Positions 1 to 7,593 are shown, numbered from the stretch's first letter. The stretch: 11,064 nt of DNA from an uncultured Planctomycetaceae bacterium (GCA_903927685.1 CAIYOB010001158.1:1-11064), one strand, 5' to 3'. Notes: generated by a model not told the origin, from the sequence alone. Made by a program: numbers and translations.

Positions 1-789
1 CCCGACGGCCCGCATGAATTCCGCCTGGTTGCCGTCGTTGCGGATGCGATCCAGACGCCAGGCCGCGCGGCGTGGTCCACGGCGGTCGACAACCACGGAA
101 GCACGGTGCGTTTGGAACGGGACGGAACCGGCGATGTACCGCTGGGTCAGACGTTGAAACTGAAAGCGACCGCACCCCAAGCTGCGGCGCTGGAATTGCG
201 CAGCGGAGATCGCGTGTTGGGGCGAATCGAACAGGCGGCGGGCGAGTTCTCGATCGACACCCGGCAGCTGGGATTGGGCCAGGCCAGGCTGCACGCCGCC
301 ACGTTTCTCGCGGGCGCCCAGGCCCCCGCCGCGGTCAGCGAGCCGATCCCGGTGCGGATCACGCAACCGCCGGCGCTGGAACCCGTCCATGCCCCGGAAG
401 GCGTCTCGTGGACCAAGGGACTCGCGGTCACGGCAGCCAACCGACCGGCCAAGATCGCCGAAAACACGTCCGCCGCCATCTGGCTGCAGGACCTGGGCGT
501 GCAGGCCAACGAACCGGTGGTGCTCGACGGCTATGTCGACGTGCCTGAGGACGATTTGTACCAACTGCAACTCCGCAGCCCGCGCCAGGTCGAAATCAAG
601 CTGGACCAGACGACGATCTGTCGCAGCGCTGAGGCGAGCTGGAAGTTCATCCCGGTGGCCCTCCAGGCGGGCACACACCGGCTGCGTGTGACGCTCAGCG
701 GCGACGGTCCCCCGCAAATCGCCCTGCGTTTCGGCGGTCCGGGCGCCTACAGCGTCGGCGCCCGCCAGTTTCGTACGACGGGCGAATAG
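1..789 (+). CDS. 3' part of a large, probably secreted protein with a C-terminal PA14-like beta-sandwich (5' end outside window)
   Basis: The reading frame is open from base 1 and ends at TAG 787-789, giving 262 visible residues. The true start lies left of the window; the GTG at 106 is an internal valine. Residues 1-33 read like the end of an Ig/Fn3-like beta domain (start PDGPHEFRLV, end VDNHG). Residues 34-125 look like a second beta-rich domain, with alternating hydrophobics and very few cysteines. Residues 170-262 resemble a PA14-type sandwich: a GYVDVPEDDLYQLQL strand, a short IKLDQTTI turn, then a VALQAGTHRLRV strand pair and a final FGGPG. PA14-like domains usually bind carbohydrate or mediate extracellular interactions. 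The arrangement recalls the C-terminal half of planctomycete TIGR03790-type proteins, but only from memory of the family. No catalytic motif is visible, so function stays open. It converges on the sulfatase gene. Confidence 0.75.
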   Translation, partial: PDGPHEFRLVAVVADAIQTPGRAAWSTAVDNHGSTVRLERDGTGDVPLGQTLKLKATAPQAAALELRSGDRVLGRIEQAAGEFSIDTRQLGLGQARLHAATFLAGAQAPAAVSEPIPVRITQPPALEPVHAPEGVSWTKGLAVTAANRPAKIAENTSAAIWLQDLGVQANEPVVLDGYVDVPEDDLYQLQLRSPRQVEIKLDQTTICRSAEASWKFIPVALQAGTHRLRVTLSGDGPPQIALRFGGPGAYSVGARQFRTTGE

Positions 790-853
790 AACTCGTCTCG
801 GTGCGGCGAGTTGGCATGCTCCGCTGCCTGTCCGGTCAAGGTGCGCCGGCAGG
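790..853. terminator. Short convergent spacer with two weak hairpins, possible bidirectional terminator
   Basis: This 64-bp spacer separates two convergent stop codons. AACTCG (790-795) can pair with CGAGTT (807-812). CCTG-T-CCGG (827-835) can pair with CCGGCAGG (846-853) with one bulged base and a 10-nt loop. Neither stem is followed by a T-tract on either strand, so intrinsic termination is only a possibility. Confidence 0.25.
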
Positions 854-2794
854 TTAGGGCTCCATTTCGGCGATCGCTGCCTGCAGGCTGAAATCCAGAA
901 ACAGGTACTGCGGGGCGGCGGTGCCCTGCTGCCGTGCCGTCTGGAGTACCCGCTGCATCACCGGCAGGGCGGGGCGAGCCGGTTCGCCCAGCAGTTGCAG
1001 GGCTCGCGCGGCTTGCAGCGCGACGTCCAATTGCGGGTCTTGAAGATGCCGGGTGAGCACCGGCAAGGCGGTCCGCGTATCGCCACTCGCCGCCAACGCC
1101 GCGGCAGCGGCGACGCAAACGGAGGGCGAGCGGTCGGCCGAGGCTCGCCGCAGGGCGTCGCGGGCCGGCACGGCCTCGCCGCCAGCAGCGTGCAGTCCCA
1201 CGGCGGCCCAGTAGCGTACGCCTGCGTCTTGGTCGTCCAGTAATTCCAATTGGCGCGGCACGGTCGGACTGCCTCGACCAACCAGCTCGGCTGCGGCGAG
1301 CAGACGCTCCAGCGGGTACCGTTGATGATCATCCCGCGCCAATTCCCACGGCGTGCAATCCACGCAACGCCCCCAGATTTCTGCTTCTGGCAGGAACCCC
1401 AGATCGCGAGTCTCGAGGATCCACTGGCGGTGAAGGACCCGCATCCGCTCGAGAACTTCGCTATGCTCCGGCTCGCCCGCCAAATTGCGGATCTGGTGCG
1501 GATCGGCGACCGTATCGAACAATTCTTCGACCGGCTTGGGAGCGTCCGCGTAGGCCATTTGCGCCGGATTCAGTTTCCCCGCGGCGGCCAGTTGAGTAAT
1601 CTCTCGGCGCATCGGCGCCTGGTCGGAAAAGCCCTCCGGCTGATTCCACGCCAGATGCGGCACGTAATTTCGAATGTACAGATAGCGGTGATCGCGGACC
1701 GAGCGGGCCAAGTCGTACGCTTCGTCCACCCGGTCCCGCGCTCCGTACACGGCTTGGCGCGGTGGACCGGCGTGGGGGCCCAGGAACGGGACGCCCTGCA
1801 TGTGCGGCGGCGGTTGGATGTCGAGCAGGCGAAGCAGCGTCGGCGCGAAATCGACGAAGCTGACCAGGCGGTCGATCGTCTGGCCCGGGGCTGCAGGAGC
1901 CAGGTGCTGGTACTTCTGGGGACAGCGGATGAGCAGCGGCTCGTGCAGTCCCGTGTCGTACAACGTGCGTTTGCCGCGCGGCAGGCCGCGTCCGTTGTCT
2001 CCATAGAAGAACACGATCGTGTCCTCGGCCAGTCCGTCGGTGGCCAGTTCCTCCAGGATGCGTCCGACTTCCTTGTCCATCGCGGTGACGCAGTCGTAGT
2101 AGCGAGCCAGCGTGCGGCGGACGCAAGGCGTGTCCGGATAGTACGGGGGCACCGGCGCCTGGTCGGGATCGTGGCGTTCGGCTGGCGCTAACGCCTTGGC
2201 GGCCAGCGATTCGAATTGCGCCCAAGGCCAGACGCTGGCCCGCGACTGGTGCGAGACCATCAAGTTGAAGACGCTGAAGAAGGGCTGCCCCGCCGGCCGC
2301 TTCCGCCAATGCGCCTGGCCGCTGGATTCGTCCCACGAGGCCGCGATGATCGCTTGTTCGCCGGCCGTGTTGTAGTCCGTCTTCTCGTTGTTCGTGCAAT
2401 AATAGCCGGCCCGTCGGAGGTACGCCGGGTAGCCCTCAAACCGCTCGGGGATGGGAAACAGCGAACGCAGGTGCTGGGTGCCGAGCGAAGTCGCATACAT
2501 CCCGGTGATCAGGCACGAGCGGGCCGGCGAGCAGACCGGAGCCGTGGCAAAGGCATGGGTATAGCGGACGCCTTCCTGCGCCAACCGGTCGAGGTTCGGC
2601 GTTCTGGCATACGTGTCCCCGTAACAGCCCAAGTCCGGGCTGATATCCTCGGCGGTGATCCAGAGAACGTTGGGCCGGTCTCGCGGCGTCGGGCCCGGCT
2701 CACCGCTCGCGGACGCCCCCGCAACCGCGACGGCACAGGCAACGGACACCACGGCGAGCCTCCACGGCCCACTTTTCGGGCAGGTTCTGTCCAT
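854..2794 (-). CDS. Secreted sulfatase (formylglycine type) with C-terminal HEAT-like repeats
   Basis: A 646-residue sulfatase of the alkaline-phosphatase superfamily, expected to hydrolyse sulfate esters, probably of sulfated polysaccharide, outside the cytoplasm. Residues 1-30 form a signal peptide: short basic start, hydrophobic core about 12-27, small residues at the cut. The N-terminal metal-site strand is NVLWITAED (42-50). The sulfatase signature is CSPAR (88-92), with Cys88 the residue normally converted to formylglycine, followed by LITGMY. A second metal motif, GDNGRG, lies at 265-270, followed by PRGK with Lys275 and by His284. The typical FAPTLLRLL segment follows at 316-324. About 510-646 is alanine/leucine-rich helical repeat sequence of HEAT/PBS type (DDQDAGVRYWAAVGL and similar), beyond the usual sulfatase end. 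The ATG at 2794 is preceded by GAGG (2805-2808 on the complement) at 10 nt. The natural substrate cannot be told from sequence, and the required maturase gene is not in this window. Confidence 0.95.
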   Translation of the reverse strand: MDRTCPKSGPWRLAVVSVACAVAVAGASASGEPGPTPRDRPNVLWITAEDISPDLGCYGDTYARTPNLDRLAQEGVRYTHAFATAPVCSPARSCLITGMYATSLGTQHLRSLFPIPERFEGYPAYLRRAGYYCTNNEKTDYNTAGEQAIIAASWDESSGQAHWRKRPAGQPFFSVFNLMVSHQSRASVWPWAQFESLAAKALAPAERHDPDQAPVPPYYPDTPCVRRTLARYYDCVTAMDKEVGRILEELATDGLAEDTIVFFYGDNGRGLPRGKRTLYDTGLHEPLLIRCPQKYQHLAPAAPGQTIDRLVSFVDFAPTLLRLLDIQPPPHMQGVPFLGPHAGPPRQAVYGARDRVDEAYDLARSVRDHRYLYIRNYVPHLAWNQPEGFSDQAPMRREITQLAAAGKLNPAQMAYADAPKPVEELFDTVADPHQIRNLAGEPEHSEVLERMRVLHRQWILETRDLGFLPEAEIWGRCVDCTPWELARDDHQRYPLERLLAAAELVGRGSPTVPRQLELLDDQDAGVRYWAAVGLHAAGGEAVPARDALRRASADRSPSVCVAAAAALAASGDTRTALPVLTRHLQDPQLDVALQAARALQLLGEPARPALPVMQRVLQTARQQGTAAPQYLFLDFSLQAAIAEMEP

Positions 2795-2910
2795 GATCTG
2801 CGATCCTCATTGTTTCTCGTTGCCGGCTGAGCCGCGCGGAGACGCCCGCCGCCGCACGCCTCAACCGTCGAGACGCCTGAACGGAATTTCCGGTTTTCGG
2901 CTCGACGCCC

Positions 2911-2938
2911 AGTCTAGCGGTGAAAACGGAGAAATCAA
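2911..2938 (-). promoter_or_regulatory. Candidate promoter for the sulfatase gene
   Basis: On the complement, TTGATT (2938-2933) and TAGACT (2916-2911) are separated by 16 nt. Each matches four of six sigma70 consensus bases. It would give a leader of about 110 nt. Planctomycete promoters are poorly defined, so this is weak. Confidence 0.2.
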
Positions 2939-3101
2939 CACAGGCCGGGGTGCTGGTCTGTCGGGCGTTGGTCAAACCCTGCAGTTGGCTGCCGAGGCTG
3001 TGCCCGGACCTGTCTCGTCTGCCGGCGTGCGACCGAGAACTCGCAGGCGTCAATGCCTCGTCCAGCGCCAGGCATTCTCGGCGGACCTGAGCCGCGGGCG
3101 A

Positions 3102-3130
3102 TTGACAGGGCCTCGTGTTTCCATCACGAT
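3102..3130 (+). promoter_or_regulatory. Candidate promoter for tmk-holB
   Basis: TTGACA (3102-3107) is a perfect -35 hexamer. At 17 nt the matching -10 would be CACGAT (3125-3130), with only three consensus bases. It would give a leader of about 115 nt before the ATG at 3251. The -10 is poor, so confidence is low. Confidence 0.22.
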
Positions 3131-3250
3131 TTCGACGTGCTTGACGGGTGGAACCGAGCGGGGCCCAACGGGTTCCACGGTCAAGAGTGGGCAGGCTGGT
3201 GTGTCTTTCCGGGGGCGGTCGCGCAGGACGGTAACCCGAGGCGGGAGTTC

Positions 3251-3853
3251 ATGTTTTTCAGTTTTGACGGCATCGACGGCGGCGGGAAATCGACGCAAAT
3301 GGAGTTGTTTGTGGACTGGTTGCGGCAGCGCGGCCGGCAGGTTACGACGTGCCGGGACCCGGGCAGCACGGAGCTGGGCGAGCGGCTGCGGGAAATCCTG
3401 CTGCACAAGTCGGATACGCCGATCAGCCGCCGCGCGGAGATGTTGCTGTACATGGCGTCGCGGGCCCAGTTGGTCGACCAGGTGATTCGGCCGGCCTTGG
3501 CGGCAGGCCAGACGGTCGTGTCCGATCGGTTCTTGCTGGCGAACGTGGTCTATCAAGGCCATGCGGGCGGGTTGGCGGTCGAAGACCTGTGGCGCGTGGG
3601 CGAGGTTGCGGTCGACGGCTTGCAACCGGCCCGGATTTTCGTCCTGGATCTGGACGTCCCCGCGGCCGCACGGAGAATGAACCGGGAACTCGACCGGATG
3701 GAATCGCAGGGGCTGGCGTATATGCAGAAGGTCCGGGACGGCTATTTGGCCGAAGCGGCGCGGCGGAGCGAAATCGCCGTGATCGATGCCGGGCGCGACG
3801 TCGCATCGGTCCAGGCGGATATTCGCCGGACGGCGGAAGAGGTATTGCGATGA
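3251..3853 (+). CDS. tmk: Thymidylate (dTMP) kinase
   Basis: A 200-residue kinase phosphorylating dTMP to dTDP with ATP in the cytosol, an essential step of dTTP supply. Its length matches bacterial TMKs. The P-loop is FDGIDGGGKST (5-15). The segment DPGST (36-40) stands where EPGGT is usual. The DR motif is SDRFLLANVVYQG (91-103), and the arginine-rich LID region spans about 141-172. The ATG at 3251 was chosen because it sits directly before the P-loop strand, as in the family, and has GAGG (3238-3241, 9 nt away) and GGGAG (3243-3247) upstream. The stop codon overlaps the holB start as ATGA, indicating translational coupling. tmk next to holB is a known arrangement in bacteria. Confidence 0.95.
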   Translation: MFFSFDGIDGGGKSTQMELFVDWLRQRGRQVTTCRDPGSTELGERLREILLHKSDTPISRRAEMLLYMASRAQLVDQVIRPALAAGQTVVSDRFLLANVVYQGHAGGLAVEDLWRVGEVAVDGLQPARIFVLDLDVPAAARRMNRELDRMESQGLAYMQKVRDGYLAEAARRSEIAVIDAGRDVASVQADIRRTAEEVLR

Positions 3854-4923
3854 CGTGGCAGGAGATCCAGGGGCACGACCAGGTCGTCGAGCAGTTCCGG
3901 CACGCGGTCCGTCGCGGACGGCTGGCGAGCACGTTCCTGTTCGTCGGCCCGCCGGGCATCGGCAAGCACACGTTCGCTCTGAAGCTGGCTCAGGCGTTGC
4001 TCTGCGAGAACTCGTCCGCGGACGCCTTAGCCCCCTGCGGGCGCTGTCCGGCGTGCCAGCAAGTCGCGGCGCGGACGCATCCGGATCTGATTCTGGTCGC
4101 CAAACCGGAGGACAAGAGTTTTATCCCGCTGGAACTGCTGATCGGGGACCGCGAGCACCGGATGCGCGAAGGGCTGTGTCACGATATCGCCCTCAAACCG
4201 TACAGCGGCGGCCGCCGGATCGCCGTGATCGACGGCGCGGACTTTCTGAATCAGGAGGGCGCCAACTGTATGCTGAAGACCCTGGAAGAGCCGCCGCCCA
4301 AGGCCGTGATCATCCTGGTCGGCAGCAGCGAGCAGAAGCAGTTGCCCACCATTCGCTCGCGCAGCCAGGTCGTGCGCTTCCGCCCCCTGCCGCCGGAGAC
4401 GATCGCCCAGTTGCTGGTCTCCAAGGGGCTGGTCCTGGATCCGCAGCTTGCGACTCGCTTGGCCGCGATGTCCGAAGGCAGTATGCGGCGGGCGCTGGAA
4501 CTGGCCGACGAGGCGTTGGACGAGTTCCGGGCCTCGCTGCTGACTCACCTGAGCGATCCCCAGGCGGACGCCGTCGAGTTTGCCAAGACCGTCGGGCCGT
4601 TCGTGGATCAGGCAGGCAAAGAGGCCCCGCCGCGGCGGGCCCGACTGACCCAGCTGGCCGGCATGGCGGCGGATTTCTATCGGCAACTGATGCGCTGCCT
4701 GGCCGGCCTGCCGATCGAAGGCGACCAGCCGCTGGTCCGGGCCGTGCAAGCCGCTTATGCCGACTGGCCCGGCGACCAGGAGGCGGCCGCAGCCTGCTTG
4801 GAACGCTGCCTGGAGGCCCAATGGCAGGTCCAGGCGAACGCCAACCAGGCGACGCTGATCGATGCCTGGCTGGACGACTTGGCGGCCATCACCCGCACAG
4901 GCCGGCCGGTGGGTGCGGCCTGA
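3850..4923 (+). CDS. holB: DNA polymerase III delta-prime subunit (clamp-loader AAA+ protein)
   Basis: A 357-residue clamp-loader subunit that helps load the beta sliding clamp during replication. The Walker A motif is GPPGIGKHT (33-41). Four cysteines, Cys52, Cys63, Cys66 and Cys69, have the spacing of the delta-prime/gamma zinc module. The degenerate Walker B is AVIDGAD (125-131). The strongly conserved block ANCMLKTLEEPPP (138-150) follows. The sensor/arginine-finger segment reads LPTIRSRSQ (165-173), so the usual SRC motif is SRS; the finger arginine (Arg171) is kept. The C-terminal third (about 200-357) is the expected helical collar region. The start ATG at 3850 overlaps the tmk TGA. 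A reading as the DnaX gamma/tau subunit is unlikely because of length, the operon partner and the imperfect Walker B. Confidence 0.92.
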   Translation: MTWQEIQGHDQVVEQFRHAVRRGRLASTFLFVGPPGIGKHTFALKLAQALLCENSSADALAPCGRCPACQQVAARTHPDLILVAKPEDKSFIPLELLIGDREHRMREGLCHDIALKPYSGGRRIAVIDGADFLNQEGANCMLKTLEEPPPKAVIILVGSSEQKQLPTIRSRSQVVRFRPLPPETIAQLLVSKGLVLDPQLATRLAAMSEGSMRRALELADEALDEFRASLLTHLSDPQADAVEFAKTVGPFVDQAGKEAPPRRARLTQLAGMAADFYRQLMRCLAGLPIEGDQPLVRAVQAAYADWPGDQEAAAACLERCLEAQWQVQANANQATLIDAWLDDLAAITRTGRPVGAA

Positions 4924-4947
4924 AAGTCAGTTGGGCCGCGCCGACGC

Positions 4948-5598
4948 TTAACGCTCGCTTTCGCCTGCCGCAAACACCGCGTCCACCGACACCGTGAACC
5001 CGGACAGCAGCAGTGAAGCGGCCGTCGCGCCGCGTGCAAACTCGCCATACACGCGGTAGGTTGAACCAGCAAGTGCCAGCACCAGGATCGTGTGTTCGCG
5101 CGGATCGACAATCCAATACTCCGCAATCCCCGCCTCCGCATATTCCGCACGCTTCGTCTCCAAGTCGCGGTGGCGATCCTCCTCGTCGTCGCTCACGACC
5201 TCGATGGCCAAATCCGCGCCGTGCGGCTGGTGATGGGGATCGACAATTCGCCCCGACTTCAGATACACAATATCCGGGTCGCGGAACTTGCCCGGCTTCA
5301 AACGGATGGGAAGCGGCGCAAAAAGCACCTCGCCACAGCCTGCACCGAGAACGAACTGCTCCAGTAAGCGGAACAGGAATCGCACGACCCTCTGATGAAA
5401 GGGACTGGGCATCGGCAGCACCTCGATGAAGCCGTCAGAAAGCTCGACGAGCTGATTGCTCCTCTTTTGCAGAGCCAAGTACTCCGTTTCCGTCCACCCT
5501 CCCTGAGGTGGGAAGAGCGCCGCAATCTCCCAGGTCGGTTCGCCGGCACGCGAACGCCGTGACCGCCGGGAAGTCGCCGGAAGAACTGCGGGGTTCAT
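4948..5598 (-). CDS. Uma2-family (DUF820) putative PD-(D/E)XK endonuclease
   Basis: A 216-residue protein of the Uma2 family, which is strongly expanded in cyanobacteria and planctomycetes. It has a restriction-endonuclease-like fold and an unsettled biological role. The N-terminal tail (1-34) is basic and variable. The core begins at TETEYLAL (36-43), then ELSDGFIEV (52-60) with the conserved glutamate. The nuclease-fold residues visible are Asp107 and Asp109 in FRDPDIVYL, Glu133 in LAIEVVS and Lys149 in ETKRAEY, followed by the family hallmark GIAEYWIVDP (157-166). All expected catalytic-type residues are present, so the fold looks intact. The ATG at 5598 has AGAGGA about 11 nt upstream on the complement. 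It stands alone, converging on holB with a 24-bp spacer. No methylase or toxin partner is adjacent. Confidence 0.9.
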   Translation of the reverse strand: MNPAVLPATSRRSRRSRAGEPTWEIAALFPPQGGWTETEYLALQKRSNQLVELSDGFIEVLPMPSPFHQRVVRFLFRLLEQFVLGAGCGEVLFAPLPIRLKPGKFRDPDIVYLKSGRIVDPHHQPHGADLAIEVVSDDEEDRHRDLETKRAEYAEAGIAEYWIVDPREHTILVLALAGSTYRVYGEFARGATAASLLLSGFTVSVDAVFAAGESER

Positions 5599-5794
5599 GA
5601 GCCTGTATCCTCTTCAACATGCGTGTACCGGACCGGCCGCCACACAGCCACAACATCCGGCCGTTCTCCGTATTCTACCCGCCCGTCAGCGGAGCCTGCC
5701 AGTAGCCGTCGGTGAGTTCGAGCGTTCGTCCCGACGTCCGGTCCATCCCGGCCGCTTGCTCCGCTGGAATCAAGATTCTCTGGGTGGAGGGGCA

Positions 5795-5811
5795 CGCCAG
5801 CAATGCTGGCG
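5795..5811. promoter_or_regulatory. Perfect 17-bp palindrome, possible operator
   Basis: CGCCAGCA-A-TGCTGGCG: two 8-bp arms around one central base with no mismatch. It lies about 72 bp upstream of the candidate -35 box of the Mur unit and about 200 bp upstream of the Uma2 start. A homodimeric regulator site or a REP-like repeat unit are both possible. There is no copy elsewhere in this window to decide. Confidence 0.4.
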
Positions 5812-5882
5812 CGGTCACGATGACGACGCTGAGGATTAAGCGGTCCGGACACTCAACTCGACTGCTGCGAACAAAAATCACC

Positions 5883-5911
5883 TTGACACGTGCGGCGTAA
5901 TCCAGAACAAT
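5883..5911 (+). promoter_or_regulatory. Candidate sigma70-type promoter for the Mur ligase pair
   Basis: TTGACA (5883-5888) matches all six -35 consensus bases. After an ideal 17-nt spacer comes AACAAT (5906-5911), matching four of six -10 bases. Transcription would start near 5918, leaving a leader of about 137 nt before the ATG at 6055. It is the best promoter match I see in the window. Confidence 0.42.
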
Positions 5912-5921
5912 TCGCCGTCGA

Positions 5922-5997
5922 TCTGGCGGTAGCGATGCGGGGACCCAGCCCCAACTCGGCTCGCTGCCGGATCCTGGTGGAAAGGACATCCGCCAGA
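5922..5997 (+). promoter_or_regulatory. Foldable leader of the Mur unit with two competing stems
   Basis: Bases 5927-5935 pair with 5961-5969 (9 bp, one G-U) and enclose a nested GGGG/CCCC stem (5939-5942 with 5949-5952). Bases 5922-5929 can instead pair perfectly with 5990-5997 (8 bp). The two outer pairings share 5927-5929 and exclude each other. No T-tract follows, so a translational or stability effect is more likely than termination, if there is any effect. Confidence 0.25.
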
Positions 5998-6040
5998 CTG
6001 GATCGAGTGCAAATCGAGATCCCGCACTGCATGCGAGGCA

Positions 6041-6046
6041 AGGAGG
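6041..6046 (+). promoter_or_regulatory. Strong ribosome-binding site that decides the murE-like start
   Basis: AGGAGG lies 8 nt before the ATG at 6055. In-frame ATGs upstream, for example at 6031, have nothing comparable. Confidence 0.8.
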
Positions 6047-6054
6047 CCAAGATC

Positions 6055-7593
6055 ATGCAAACCACGACACGTGCATCACGCGTCAGCTTGCGCGAACTGT
6101 TCCCGCAAGGCCGGATTGTCGGCAGTCAGGACATCCGGGTTTCCGCCTGCTGTGACGACGCACGCCGCTGCCGTCCCGGCGACTTGTTTGTTGCCGCTCA
6201 GGGCTTGGCGGGCGACGTTCACGCGGCGATCGAGGAAGCAATTCGGCGCGGCGCCAAGGCGGTGCTGGCCGAGCAACTGCATCCCGTCAACGTGCCCCAC
6301 TGCCTGGTCGCGGACTCGCGCGAGGCGCTCGGCCGGATCTGTCAGCGCCTGGCGGGCGATCCCAGCGGCAAGCTGCGGACGGTCGGGATCACGGGAACCA
6401 ACGGCAAGACGACGACGGCTTGGCTGCTGGATTCGATTCTCCGCGCGGCTGGCCAACGCAACGGCTTGATCAGTTCGATCGCCCATAGCGATGGTTACCA
6501 GCGCGAGGCTGCCCTCCGCAGCACGACGCCGCCGGCCCGCGAGCTGGCGGGCTGGCTGGGACGCATGGTGGAAAACGAGTGCGGGACGGCGGTTGTGGAG
6601 GTTTCGAGCCGCGCGTTGGCCGAACGCCGGACGGCGGGCGTCGAGTTCGACGTGGCCGTGCTGACGAACGTGCGTCGCGACCACTTGGACTATCACGGTT
6701 CGATTTTCAACTATCGCCGCGTCAAGTCACGATTGTTCGAGCACCTCAAGCCCGACGGCGCCGTGGTGGTCAACGCGGACGATTCCGCGAGCCGCTTCGC
6801 GCTCAACCGCTTGGACCGGCCCGTCCTGACCGTGGGCCTGCACACGCCGGCCGCCGTGACGGCGACGATCGTCGAACGCCACGCCTGCGAGCAGACGTTC
6901 CTGATTTCCGCCGGAGACGAGACGGCCGCGGTCCAGACCCGGATGTTCGGCGACCACCATGTGTACAACTGTTTGTGCGCCGCCGCGGCGGGCCTGTTGC
7001 TCGGGCTCCCGCTGACGACCATCGCCCGGGGATTGGAAGCGGTCGACAAGATCCCGGGCCGGTTGGAGCCGCTGGTTTGCGGCCAGCCGTTCGGCGTGTA
7101 TGTCGACGCCGCTCGTTCCCCGGACAGCCTGGCAGCCGCGCTGCGGACGTTGCGCCAAGTCACCCGAGGCCGGGTCATCTGCGTGTTCGGTGCGGACGCG
7201 GCTGACGATCCGGCACAGCGGCCGCTGCTGGGTCGGGTGGTGGAACGTGTGGCGAATCTGGGAGTGATCACCAACGACAATCCCCGCGGGCAGCAACCCC
7301 TGCAGATCGCGCATGAGATCCTCGACGGCTACGATCGTCCCGGCCGAGCGCACGTGTTGCCCAATCGCGGCGAGGCCATCGGCTGGGCGTTATCGCAAGC
7401 CCGGCCTGGGGACGCCGTGCTGATCGCCGGCAAGGGCGACCGGCAGTATCAAGTCATCCGCAACGAGAAGCAGCCGTTTGACGATCGCCTGGTGGCGCGG
7501 CAATGGCTGCAGCAAGTTGGCTCAACAATCGAGTATGAAGAGGAGCGGCCCCGCGTGCTCAAGTTCGCGGCGCGGGCGCCTTTGGCGAACTAA
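6055..7593 (+). CDS. murE: Divergent MurE-like Mur ligase (UDP-MurNAc-tripeptide synthetase family)
   Basis: A 512-residue, full-length three-domain Mur ligase. MurE adds the third residue, usually meso-diaminopimelate, to UDP-MurNAc-Ala-Glu using ATP. Domain 1 spans about 1-105, with RPGDLFVAAQG (40-50). The Walker A is GITGTNGKTTT (111-121). The substrate motif STTPP is at 156-160. EVSSRAL (182-188) has Arg where EVSSHAL is usual. TNVRRDHLDYHG (204-215) and Lys224, the expected carbamylated lysine, are present. Domain 3 has DNPR (408-411), the motif linked to diaminopimelate. However DYAHTPD reads DAARSPD (351-357), GCGGDRD reads GADAADD (379-385), and GKGHE reads GKGDR (459-463). Two side chains that contact diaminopimelate in E. 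coli MurE, the Arg of GGDRD and the Glu of GKGHE, are thus Asp384 and Arg463. The fold is certain; the exact substrate is not. It is coupled to the next gene. Confidence 0.88.
   Translation: MQTTTRASRVSLRELFPQGRIVGSQDIRVSACCDDARRCRPGDLFVAAQGLAGDVHAAIEEAIRRGAKAVLAEQLHPVNVPHCLVADSREALGRICQRLAGDPSGKLRTVGITGTNGKTTTAWLLDSILRAAGQRNGLISSIAHSDGYQREAALRSTTPPARELAGWLGRMVENECGTAVVEVSSRALAERRTAGVEFDVAVLTNVRRDHLDYHGSIFNYRRVKSRLFEHLKPDGAVVVNADDSASRFALNRLDRPVLTVGLHTPAAVTATIVERHACEQTFLISAGDETAAVQTRMFGDHHVYNCLCAAAAGLLLGLPLTTIARGLEAVDKIPGRLEPLVCGQPFGVYVDAARSPDSLAAALRTLRQVTRGRVICVFGADAADDPAQRPLLGRVVERVANLGVITNDNPRGQQPLQIAHEILDGYDRPGRAHVLPNRGEAIGWALSQARPGDAVLIAGKGDRQYQVIRNEKQPFDDRLVARQWLQQVGSTIEYEEERPRVLKFAARAPLAN

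Larger units (their letters stand above)
2795..3250. other. Divergent intergenic region between the sulfatase gene and tmk
   Basis: A 456-bp stretch with no gene I can support. The tmk frame stays open upstream to 3053, but those codons resemble no thymidylate kinase and precede the P-loop strand that normally begins the protein. Visible are candidate promoters for both flanking genes, described separately, and an 11-bp dyad, CGGAATTTCCG, at 2882-2892, about 20 bp upstream of the proposed sulfatase transcription start. No terminator, repeat or RNA gene was recognised. Confidence 0.5.
5599..6054. other. Divergent intergenic region between the Uma2 gene and the Mur pair
   Basis: A 456-bp region. 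Frames in it are open on both strands, for example a 104-codon frame on the complement at 5675-5989, but none has a recognisable protein or a convincing ribosome-binding site. It holds the 17-bp palindrome at 5795-5811, the promoter at 5883-5911, a foldable leader (5922-5997) and the ribosome-binding site at 6041-6046, all listed separately. For 5599-5790 I see nothing specific. Confidence 0.5.

Noticed and set aside
1250..2191. A 313-codon open frame on the + strand.
   Set aside because: Antisense to the sulfatase catalytic domain, whose motifs are intact; no ribosome-binding site or family resemblance.
3349..3849. Upstream extension of the holB frame by 167 codons.
   Set aside because: The extension lies inside tmk in another frame. 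The ATG at 3850 directly precedes the family N-terminus and overlaps the tmk stop.
5675..5989. A 104-codon frame on the complement in the Uma2/Mur spacer, possibly a small gene or gene remnant.
   Set aside because: No recognisable domain, no convincing ribosome-binding site, and it overlaps the promoter and palindrome; left as unannotated spacer.
5890..6054. Longer start for the MurE-like protein (frame open from 5890).
   Set aside because: AGGAGG 8 nt before the ATG at 6055 decides the start; the upstream codons resemble no Mur ligase domain and the first would precede the predicted transcription start.
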